NCBI GenBank assembly: GCA_903925015.1
Contig: CAIYDY010000317.1
Location: 1-41,464, forward strand
Direction of reading: 5' to 3'
DNA length: 41,464 nucleotides
DNA from: an uncultured Acidobacteriia bacterium
GTDB taxonomy: Bacteria > Acidobacteriota > Terriglobia > Bryobacterales > Bryobacteraceae
Shown here: positions 8,457 through 14,746 of the stretch, piece after piece
Layout: every line of letters starts with the position of its first letter
Position numbering within the stretch: the stretch's first letter is position 1
Notes under the pieces: generated by a model
What the model saw: only the letters and a program-made list of their open reading frames with translations
What the model was told of the DNA's origin: nothing
The model's database searches: none
Translations under genes and position numbers: made by a program

Positions 8457-8777
8457 ATGTTCCACTCCTTCAAAGCTTCGTTCGCTGCCGTCGCCTTGGC
8501 AGCCTCCCTGATCGCACACGGAGGCGGAGAGCACCTCACCGGCACCGTGAAATCCATCACGGCGGATCAACTGGTTCTCGAAACCGCCAAGCACGAGACC
8601 CTCACCATCGTTTTGACCGCGAAAACGCACGCCCTCAAGAGCAAAGCCAAGGGTGATCTGAAGGATCTCAAGCCCGGCGAGCGCGCCGTCGTCCACGCCG
8701 CCAAGAACAAGGCAGGCCAGTGGGAGGCCGACGAAGTGGATTTCGGTGCTACGCCCGCTCCTGCTGCCAAGAAATAG
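8457..8777 (+). CDS. Small exported protein, DUF5666/OB-fold-like
   Basis: A 106-aa protein. A hydrophobic signal segment (SFAAVALAASLIAHG) is followed by a short beta-rich domain (LTGTVKSITADQLVLET, then a strand ending THALKSKAKGDLKDL) and a PGERAVVHA turn. This pattern of T-G-x-V-x-x-I-x-x-x-x-L-x-L-x-T resembles DUF5666 and other small periplasmic OB-fold domains. The low-complexity tail APAAKK is typical of acidobacterial exported proteins. The ATG at 8457 is preceded by GAGAGGAA, a good ribosome site. Function unknown; metal or ligand binding is conceivable. Confidence 0.75.
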   Translation: MFHSFKASFAAVALAASLIAHGGGEHLTGTVKSITADQLVLETAKHETLTIVLTAKTHALKSKAKGDLKDLKPGERAVVHAAKNKAGQWEADEVDFGATPAPAAKK

Positions 8778-8788
8778 GTACCGCGACG

Positions 8789-9139
8789 ATGAAAAACCTT
8801 TGGATCTTACTGGCCATTGCCGGTGCTTATGTCCTGGGCCGAGCCCAGAGCCCGTCCGGCGTGTCGTCCGACACGAAACTGGAAAACGACCGAGTCCGCG
8901 TGACGCAACTGGACTACCACCCCGGCGTCCCCCGCGAAAAATCCATCCGCAAGGCCGACCAGGTGATCGTCTTCCTCGACGACTCCAAATATGAGCGCAT
9001 CGACCCCGCCAGCGGGGACAAGGAAATCCGTAACCGGAAATCCGGCGACGTAATCTGGCACTTCAAGGGCGAAGTTGCGCCCGTCCTGACCAACCTCGAC
9101 AAGAAGACCTACCGCACCCTGGTGATCGAACTCAAATGA
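8789..9139 (+). CDS. Exported cupin-like protein
   Basis: A 116-aa protein beginning MKNLWILLAIAGAYVLG, a signal peptide or lipid-free anchor. The rest reads as a single small cupin: LENDRVRVTQLDYHPG (first cupin strand pair, usually followed by a His-rich motif), KADQVIVFLDD, and KSGDVIWHFKGEVAPVLTNL (second motif). Only one of the usual metal-binding histidines is evident in each motif, so metal binding is uncertain. A longer in-frame start near 8720 was rejected because it runs through the previous gene. The stop overlaps the next start (ATGA, 9136-9139), so the two are translationally coupled. Confidence 0.75.
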   Translation: MKNLWILLAIAGAYVLGRAQSPSGVSSDTKLENDRVRVTQLDYHPGVPREKSIRKADQVIVFLDDSKYERIDPASGDKEIRNRKSGDVIWHFKGEVAPVLTNLDKKTYRTLVIELK

Positions 9140-10419
9140 GAACACTACTTTTCCTCGTCGTCGCTTGCACCCTGTCAGCGCAAACGTTCTACAGCGTGCC
9201 CGGTCCGGACGCTCCGGAATTGGCACGCCGCGGCACCTTCGGCGTCGGCGTGAAAACGTTGGACCTCGTCCACAAGGACCAAGTTGACATCCTGAAATTC
9301 GACAAGGATTCGGGCAAGGCTCCACTCTACGACCGTCCGCTGAAGATCGAACTCTGGTACCCCGCAGTCATTCCCGCCGGAGTGGAGGAGAAAACCACCT
9401 ACACGAGCCGCAATCCGGGCAACACCAACCCTCCCGGCGGCTTCGAGACCATCGGGAAAGCCTTGCGCGACGCAGCGCCGCTGGCTGAGCGCAAGTTTCC
9501 GCTCGTCGTTGTCTCGCACGGCTACCCCGGCACCCGCACGTTCCTCACATACCTGACGGAAAACTTGGCATCGAAGGGCTACGTGGTGGCGGCCATTGAC
9601 CATACCGACTCCGTCCTGGGCGAGATCCGCGCCTTCCAGAGCACCTTGCTCAACCGTTCGGCCGACCAGCTTTTCGTCGTCGAGTCGCTTTCCGGCCAAC
9701 CCAATGTGGATTCGGCGAATGTGGCCATTGTTGGCTATTCGATGGGCGGGTATGGGGCGCTGACCAGTGGCGGTGCGGGGTACAGCCCGAAAAGCGCCCT
9801 CGCCACATTCGTTCCCGGCGGCTATCTCGCCGACTGGTTCGCCGACAGTCCGAAATACAAGGCGCTGAACCGGGCGTCCATCAAATCGATCGTGGCCATC
9901 GCCCCCTGGGGTGGCCAGCCACCCTACAACGCCTGGGATGCAACCGGGTTGGCCGGAATCCGCATCCCCTCGCTGTTCATCGCGGGCGACCAGGACGACG
10001 TGGCCGACTACGCCAACGGCATCCGCCCGGCCTTCGAAAAGGCCGTCAACTCGGACCGCTGCCTGCTGGTCTACGAAAACGGGCGCCACAACACGGGAGG
10101 CAATCCACCCCCGCAGAACTTGGCCGATCCGCGTTTCCTATCCTTTTTCGAAGAGCCGGTCTGGCGCAAGGATCGCATCAATGCCATCAACCAGCACTTC
10201 ATCACGGCCTTTCTGGATTGGACCTTGAAGGGCGAAACCGCCAAGCGCGAGTATCTGCACCCGGCTGTAGCCCGTTCCGTGGAAGGAAAATGGGTGGTGC
10301 CCGCAGGAACACCCGACACCGGTTTCAGCAGCGGCCAGGACGCTGAAGGCAACCCATTTTGGAAGGGCTTCCAGCGCCGCGCGGCCCTCGGACTGCAAAT
10401 GCGCTGCTTGGCAAACTAA
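9136..10419 (+). CDS. Secreted alpha/beta hydrolase, PAF-acetylhydrolase-like
   Basis: A 427-aa protein with signal peptide MRTLLFLVVACTLSAQ. The hydrolase core shows the oxyanion-hole strand LVVVSHGYPGTRTFL, the nucleophile elbow GYSMGG (Ser202), an acid-loop candidate AGDQDDVADY and a late His in ENGRHNTGG. The overall layout, including an N-terminal P(L/I)KIELWYPA strand, resembles bacterial proteins annotated as platelet-activating-factor acetylhydrolase or dienelactone-hydrolase-like; the physiological ester is unknown. Translation is coupled to the cupin-like gene by ATGA. A two-hairpin repeat follows immediately after the stop and probably ends the transcript. Confidence 0.85.
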   Translation: MRTLLFLVVACTLSAQTFYSVPGPDAPELARRGTFGVGVKTLDLVHKDQVDILKFDKDSGKAPLYDRPLKIELWYPAVIPAGVEEKTTYTSRNPGNTNPPGGFETIGKALRDAAPLAERKFPLVVVSHGYPGTRTFLTYLTENLASKGYVVAAIDHTDSVLGEIRAFQSTLLNRSADQLFVVESLSGQPNVDSANVAIVGYSMGGYGALTSGGAGYSPKSALATFVPGGYLADWFADSPKYKALNRASIKSIVAIAPWGGQPPYNAWDATGLAGIRIPSLFIAGDQDDVADYANGIRPAFEKAVNSDRCLLVYENGRHNTGGNPPPQNLADPRFLSFFEEPVWRKDRINAINQHFITAFLDWTLKGETAKREYLHPAVARSVEGKWVVPAGTPDTGFSSGQDAEGNPFWKGFQRRAALGLQMRCLAN

Positions 10420-10422
10420 CCG

Positions 10423-10473
10423 TGTGGGGCAGCCATTCTTGGCTGCAGCCGCCTTTTAGGCGGCAATAACCGG
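10423..10473 (+). repeat. Two-hairpin intergenic element, copy A
   Basis: Begins TGTGGGGC. Hairpin 1 is GCAGCCA-TTCT-TGGCTGC (10429-10446) and hairpin 2 is GCCGCC-TTTTA-GGCGGC (10448-10464); a CAATAACCGG tail follows. It lies between two convergent genes, four bases after the hydrolase stop. A bidirectional terminator role is plausible. Confidence 0.85.
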
Positions 10474-10481
10474 ATGCCCGC

Positions 10482-11648
10482 TCAGATCAAACGCGACCGG
10501 TGGGTCCTCGGCAATAGCTTTTTCCAGCTCGCCGGCACATAGTGCCCCACCAAGCGCCAGATCTCGGCCATGAACAGGCCCGGATCATTCCAAGGTGCCG
10601 ACCCAAGGCTGCGGATGAATAGTGGCACATCCCGATCATCAATGGCACGGAACGCGGATTCCGGGAACATCTGGAACACCTGTCCGCCATGTCCGGATGG
10701 CCGCAGCGGAGTCACGGGCGGTCCGGTGCGCTGGTGCATTCCGGACAAGGCGGGTAGGAAGTCTGACCCCGCCCAACCCGAAACATACGTGGTTGGCGTG
10801 TAGCGGGGATTGAACTCGATCAGGTAGATTTTCCCCGTGCCCCGCTCCTCCAGCCAATCGATGCTGCAAAGGCCATGGAACTTCTCCATCTGGCCCACTT
10901 GCTCCACAAGCGCATCGATTTGAGGGTCTTCCTTCAGCTCCCCACCGCCGCTCGGGGAAAATGGCCCCGGCCAGTTGAACATCTTGTAGAAGGAGAAGTA
11001 GCGAATGGGCACACCGCGCTCCATCAGGAGCGTGCTACCTCCAACCCTTCCGTCCACGCATTTCTGGACCATGAACTCCGGGTCGTCGACCCCGGCAAGC
11101 TCGCGGTCCATCGTTGCCGGATCCTGGATCAGGCGCACGCCCGACCCGGCCATGCTTTGCGCCTTCTTTAGAACCACCGGATAGCCAATGGCGGACGCGG
11201 CAGCCATGGCTTCCCCACGGGAGGAGCACAATCGAAACTCTGGCACAGGCAGCCCCAGACTTGCAGCCCGCTTTAGGAATGTCAATTTCGAGAGAACTTC
11301 GTCCAGCCGGTCCGGCGGCGGAAGGAAAGGCATCAGTGCCGCGATATCCCCCCGGTCCGGTCTCTCGGAGATTGCCACCAGCAACGGTTCATCACAAGGC
11401 AGAATCCAGTCATAGGTGCGGGAATACTCCCGAATCCCTGCCGCCAACGCCGCCGCAACCTCTCTCGGTCCGCCCTGAACGGTGATCTTGGCGTCCACGA
11501 AACGGCTTCTCAAAACGGCAACGCCAGTTCTAGTCAGGACCGTAACCCTGTAGCCCACCCGATGGAAGATCCACGGCAACCGGGCAACGCCGACAGCGTC
11601 TATGGAGACAACCAACAGAATGGAAGGCTGTTTCGAGGGAACCGCCAT
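10482..11648 (-). CDS. ATP-grasp domain enzyme
   Basis: A 388-aa cytoplasmic ATP-grasp ligase of the carbamoyl-phosphate-synthase-large-chain-like class. A pre-ATP-grasp Rossmann region (about 1-110, ILLVVSIDAVGVARLPW) precedes the ATP-grasp fold: a nucleotide-binding strand GYPVVLKKAQSMAGSGV (Lys before the glycine loop), EFMVQKCVDGR, and the metal-binding end IYLIEFNPRYT (Glu-x-Asn). The C-terminal part (about 330-388) carries WRLVGHYVPASWK and matches no domain I can name. ATP-grasp enzymes of this kind join a carboxylate to an amine or thiol, often in peptide or natural-product modification, but no partner gene is adjacent. The ATG at 11648 has no ribosome site; a -10-like box 10 bases upstream suggests a leaderless mRNA. 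Confidence 0.8.
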   Translation of the reverse strand: MAVPSKQPSILLVVSIDAVGVARLPWIFHRVGYRVTVLTRTGVAVLRSRFVDAKITVQGGPREVAAALAAGIREYSRTYDWILPCDEPLLVAISERPDRGDIAALMPFLPPPDRLDEVLSKLTFLKRAASLGLPVPEFRLCSSRGEAMAAASAIGYPVVLKKAQSMAGSGVRLIQDPATMDRELAGVDDPEFMVQKCVDGRVGGSTLLMERGVPIRYFSFYKMFNWPGPFSPSGGGELKEDPQIDALVEQVGQMEKFHGLCSIDWLEERGTGKIYLIEFNPRYTPTTYVSGWAGSDFLPALSGMHQRTGPPVTPLRPSGHGGQVFQMFPESAFRAIDDRDVPLFIRSLGSAPWNDPGLFMAEIWRLVGHYVPASWKKLLPRTHRSRLI

Positions 11649-11657
11649 GTAAATTTT

Positions 11658-11687
11658 AGTATAATGCTATTACCCCCCCCCCCCCCC
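11658..11687 (-). promoter_or_regulatory. Candidate promoter with a 15-G tract upstream of ATP-grasp gene
   Basis: On the minus strand a run of 15 G (11673-11687) is followed by TAATAGCAT and a -10-like TATACT (11658-11663). The ATG comes ten bases later, so a transcript would be leaderless or nearly so. The tract occupies the spacer/-35 zone, where slippage would change promoter strength. No good -35 box is visible at 17 bp. Confidence 0.45.
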
Positions 11688-11692
11688 GCAAA

Positions 11693-13018
11693 TCAGACCT
11701 TCAGCTCCCAGGGCTTGCGGTATTTCCGCTCCAGATACTGCTTGATCTGCGGCTGGGCTGCCGTTTCCGTGGCTCCGTTCCAATCCACCCGCAGTCCGCT
11801 GCGCAGGGAAATATTGCCCAGCAGCGCCGTCGAGGTGGACCGGTGTCCGATTTCGATGTCGCTCACCGGCTTCTTGCGGCTCTTGATGCAGTCGAGGAAG
11901 TTCCGCCAGTGGTCCTTGCCGTGGTTGTTGGAACTCTGCACGATGGTCTCAGTCAAGCTGCTGCCCTTCTCCGGGAAGACGGTGTAGTTGGCTCGGTCGA
12001 CGAAGATCGTGCCCTTGTCACCGTGGAACACTGTCCCGTAGGTTTTGCCCGCCAGCGGTCCGCCATAGAGGGCATTCCCGTTGAACATGCGGTTTTCGTA
12101 AGTGGCGATCATGCCGTTCGAGTATTCGTAGGTCACTTGGAGCGTATCCGGCGTTTCCCGGTTGTCCTTGATTTGGTACTTGCCGCCAAGTGCCGTCACC
12201 GCCTTGGGAGGCAGTTCGTCGAAGGCCATCTGGACGATGTCCAGCACATGGACGCCCCAGTCGGTCATCATGCCGCCCGCATAGTCCCAGAACCAGCGGA
12301 AGTGGGAGAAGGCGTTGGGGTCCATCCCAAAACGATTCTTGTTGAACGGGCGTTCCGGTGCCGGTCCGAGCCACATGTTCCAGTCCAGATCGCTCGGCGC
12401 GGCTGCGTCGGCAGGGTTGCCGATGCCCTCGGGATTGCCGTTCCCGTAGTTGAAGGTTCTGCAGAAGGTGACCTTGCCGATTGCACCCTGCTTTACCAGC
12501 TCAGTGGCCTTCTGGAAATGGATCCCCGACCGCTGCTGCGTGCCGACCTGCACCACCCGGTTGTACTTCCGGGCGGCTTGCACCATCTTCCGGCCCTCGT
12601 CGATGGTGACCGACGCAGGCTTCTCCACGTAGACGTCCTTACCCGCCTTGCAGGCCTCCACCGCCATGTAGGCGTGCCAGTGGTCCGGCGTGGCAATGCA
12701 GACGGCATCGACCGACTTGTCAGCCAGCACTTCGCGGAAATCCTTGATGCCCTTGGCGGCGGGCAGCGTACCCGGCCCCTGGGGCCCGCGGGCACTGCGG
12801 GCGACCGCCTTTTCCAGATTCGGCTGGTAGACGTCGCAAACGGAGACCACCTCGACGTCGGGGTGGCCCATGGCCGAGCCCATGTTGCCCTGGCCTTGCC
12901 GCCCCACGCCGATGAACGAGACTCGGACCCGGTCGTTGGCTCCTTTCACATTTCCAGTAAAGATGGCAGTGGTGAAAGCGGCTGCACCAAGTTTGAGAAG
13001 GTCGCGGCGGTTGTCCAT
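11693..13018 (-). CDS. Gfo/Idh/MocA-family oxidoreductase, Tat-exported
   Basis: A 441-aa NAD(P)-dependent sugar-type dehydrogenase. The N-terminus MDNRRDLLKLGAAAF is a twin-arginine signal, as is usual for members from Acidobacteria, Planctomycetes and Verrucomicrobia. A Rossmann GVGRQGQGNMG follows, then ATPDHWHA and the catalytic EKPASV (Lys), with a C-terminal alpha/beta domain containing RWFWDYAGGMMTDWG (conserved DWGxH). The ATG at 13018 is preferred over an in-frame GTG nine bases earlier. The divergence-free neighbour upstream encodes a DUF1080 protein. The two families often occur together in polysaccharide or keto-sugar degradation loci, so a role in periplasmic sugar oxidation is likely, with substrate unknown. 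Confidence 0.9.
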   Translation of the reverse strand: MDNRRDLLKLGAAAFTTAIFTGNVKGANDRVRVSFIGVGRQGQGNMGSAMGHPDVEVVSVCDVYQPNLEKAVARSARGPQGPGTLPAAKGIKDFREVLADKSVDAVCIATPDHWHAYMAVEACKAGKDVYVEKPASVTIDEGRKMVQAARKYNRVVQVGTQQRSGIHFQKATELVKQGAIGKVTFCRTFNYGNGNPEGIGNPADAAAPSDLDWNMWLGPAPERPFNKNRFGMDPNAFSHFRWFWDYAGGMMTDWGVHVLDIVQMAFDELPPKAVTALGGKYQIKDNRETPDTLQVTYEYSNGMIATYENRMFNGNALYGGPLAGKTYGTVFHGDKGTIFVDRANYTVFPEKGSSLTETIVQSSNNHGKDHWRNFLDCIKSRKKPVSDIEIGHRSTSTALLGNISLRSGLRVDWNGATETAAQPQIKQYLERKYRKPWELKV

Positions 13019-13058
13019 GTCCGACACTTTATCACTCTGGACGCCCGGCGGGAAGTGG

Positions 13059-13790
13059 CTAATCCAGACGCCGTATTTTCAGGTTGCGGAACCAGACCTC
13101 GGCGTCGTGGTGCTGAAGCGAAATCATCGTGTCCCGTTGCAGCTTGCCGTCTGCTCCGGCGAAGCCCTTCACCACAATCGGGTCCGTGATTTCAAATGAG
13201 AGCACCCTGGCCCCGTCGTACCAGTGCTCCACATGGTCTCCCCGCACCACGATGCGCGACTTGTGGAATTTCTCGGGCTCGGCCTGGAGAACGGGCGTGG
13301 GCGCGAAGTACGTGTAGAGGGATGCCGTCCCGCGCTTGTGGTCCTTGATCGCTTCCTCCGCGACTGCGTCGTCCAGCAACTGGTATTCGAAGCCGCGCGC
13401 GCGGGCCTCGAACCCGTCCACCCCCTTCTTCTGCCACCGGTCCGTCTTCTGGACCATGTATTTCACGCCGGAATTCCCGCCCTTGGCCAGTTTCCATTCG
13501 AATTCGAATTCGAAGGAGCGGTAGGTCTCGACGGTACGGATATCCTGGAAAGCACCCGGCCCCACGATGGTTTTGAGACACCCGTCCTGGATAGTCCACG
13601 TTTTCGGGAACGGAAGGCCGGTGACTTCGGTCCAGCCCGTGGTGGTCGATCCGTCGAACAGCAACTTCCAACCTGCGGCCTGCTCTTGTTTGGTCAGCTG
13701 GTTCTGAGCTTGAACAATGGCGGGACACAGAACCGCGGGGCACAGAACCAATGCTGGGACGAAAAGGAGTGACGCTTGAATCCGGGGCAT
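13059..13790 (-). CDS. DUF1080 (3-keto-disaccharide hydrolase-like) exported protein
   Basis: A 243-aa protein with signal peptide MPRIQASLLFVPALVLCPA. The DUF1080 concanavalin-like fold is plain: GWKLLFDGSTTTGWTEV at the start, a strand with RSFEFEFEWKLAKGGNSG, GFEYQLLDD, and the terminal block DTMISLQHHDAEVWFRNLKI. This family includes glucan-binding proteins and hydrolases that act on 3-keto-glycosides, a role that fits the adjacent oxidoreductase. The frame extends further upstream, but the ATG at 13790 gives a clean signal peptide; a TACTAT box sits five to eleven bases before it, so the message may be leaderless. A 41-bp gap separates it from the oxidoreductase, suggesting one operon. 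Confidence 0.9.
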   Translation of the reverse strand: MPRIQASLLFVPALVLCPAVLCPAIVQAQNQLTKQEQAAGWKLLFDGSTTTGWTEVTGLPFPKTWTIQDGCLKTIVGPGAFQDIRTVETYRSFEFEFEWKLAKGGNSGVKYMVQKTDRWQKKGVDGFEARARGFEYQLLDDAVAEEAIKDHKRGTASLYTYFAPTPVLQAEPEKFHKSRIVVRGDHVEHWYDGARVLSFEITDPIVVKGFAGADGKLQRDTMISLQHHDAEVWFRNLKIRRLD

Positions 13791-13814
13791 AAACGATAGT
13801 ATGTCCCAATAAGC

Positions 13815-13834
13815 ACGGGATGCTACCATCCCGT
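13815..13834. promoter_or_regulatory. Perfect 8-bp inverted repeat in divergent intergenic region
   Basis: ACGGGATG at 13815-13822 and CATCCCGT at 13827-13834 flank a four-base CTAC. The site lies between the divergent DUF1080 and ABC-permease genes and ends one base before the permease TTG start. It could be an operator, or as RNA a hairpin blocking initiation. Confidence 0.45.
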
Positions 13835-13835
13835 T

Positions 13836-14636
13836 TTGCCGAGTCGCATTCCAGGAACACACTTCGCACGCAATCTTGTGGAGAGGCGCACGCTGCTCGT
13901 CCAACTGGTTCGGCGCGATTTCAACCAGCGCTACGCCGGTTCCGCCGCCGGCTGGCTGTGGAGTCTGATCCATCCGTTGGTGCTACTTGTTAGCTATACC
14001 TTTGTTTTCAGCGTCTTGGGGACTGGCAAGCTCACGCCGGGCTATCCCTTGTTTCTCTTTGCCGGAATGCTGCCATGGCTGCTGTTCAGTGAAACCGTGA
14101 CCAGGTCCGCCACCTCGATCGTGGAACATTCGAATCTTGTCACCAAGACGATGTTCCCCTCAGAGATCGTGCCGGTCTCCATCTTTCTCTCCTCGGTTGC
14201 CAGCCACGTCGCGACCGTCATGCTGTTTATGGTCGTCGTGCTCGGAACGCAGCGGTTCCTGAGCCCCCTTGTTCTCCTCCTACCGGTCTACCTGCTGTTT
14301 CTCGGCATGTTCGCTGTCGGAATTGCGTGGATCGTGGCCGCCCTCCAGGTTTACTTGCGGGACACCTCGCAAGTTGTCGCCGTCGCCATGACCTTCTGGA
14401 TGTGGGTCACGCCCCTCTTTTTCGATGAAAAACGCTACGAGGCGGTCGGAGTCGGCTTTGTCGTGAAGGGCAATCCGCTGGCCTACATCGTCCGGGGCTA
14501 CAGGGGGATGCTTCTGGGATCCCAAGTGGTATCGATCCGGGATCTTGGAATCCTCGCAACGGTTGGAATCTCTACGTTCGTGCTCGGCGGCCTGTTCTTC
14601 CGCCGCATGAAGCGCGGTTTTGCCGACGTTCTCTAA
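13836..14636 (+). CDS. ABC-2-type permease (polysaccharide/O-antigen export type)
   Basis: A 266-aa inner-membrane protein. The start region LLVQLVRRDFNQRYAGSAAGWLWSLIHP is the signature of Wzm/KpsM/TagG-type permeases, which export polymer chains, and about six hydrophobic segments follow (for example LVLLVSYTFVFSVLG, YLLFLGMFAVGIAWIVAAL). Between them is the conserved QVYLRDTSQVVAVAM and later GNPLAYIVRGYRGMLLG. No ATG begins this frame; a TTG at 13836 or a GTG at 13878 must be used, and neither has a convincing ribosome site. The ATP-binding partner, normally encoded directly downstream, is missing; the next gene is a phosphorylase 110 bp away. The ATPase may be elsewhere, or the locus may be broken. 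Confidence 0.85.
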   Translation: MPSRIPGTHFARNLVERRTLLVQLVRRDFNQRYAGSAAGWLWSLIHPLVLLVSYTFVFSVLGTGKLTPGYPLFLFAGMLPWLLFSETVTRSATSIVEHSNLVTKTMFPSEIVPVSIFLSSVASHVATVMLFMVVVLGTQRFLSPLVLLLPVYLLFLGMFAVGIAWIVAALQVYLRDTSQVVAVAMTFWMWVTPLFFDEKRYEAVGVGFVVKGNPLAYIVRGYRGMLLGSQVVSIRDLGILATVGISTFVLGGLFFRRMKRGFADVL

Positions 14637-14746
14637 GGGTGTCGTCCCCCCCTCCTGGTACACTGGAGTTTTACGCCAGCCGCGAGCAGGCGCTCCGACC
14701 CGGTAGATCGGAACCAAATTCCTTTGGAAACGACTGGAAAGATTAG

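Noticed and set aside
11843-13189. 448-codon plus-strand frame opposite the oxidoreductase
   Set aside because: His/Val/Arg-rich translation with no motif; the opposite strand has a Tat signal and Rossmann motifs.
13494-13516. Short tandem ATTCGA repeats in the DUF1080 gene
   Set aside because: They encode an alternating Glu-Phe beta strand normal for this fold; three units are too few to suggest slippage.
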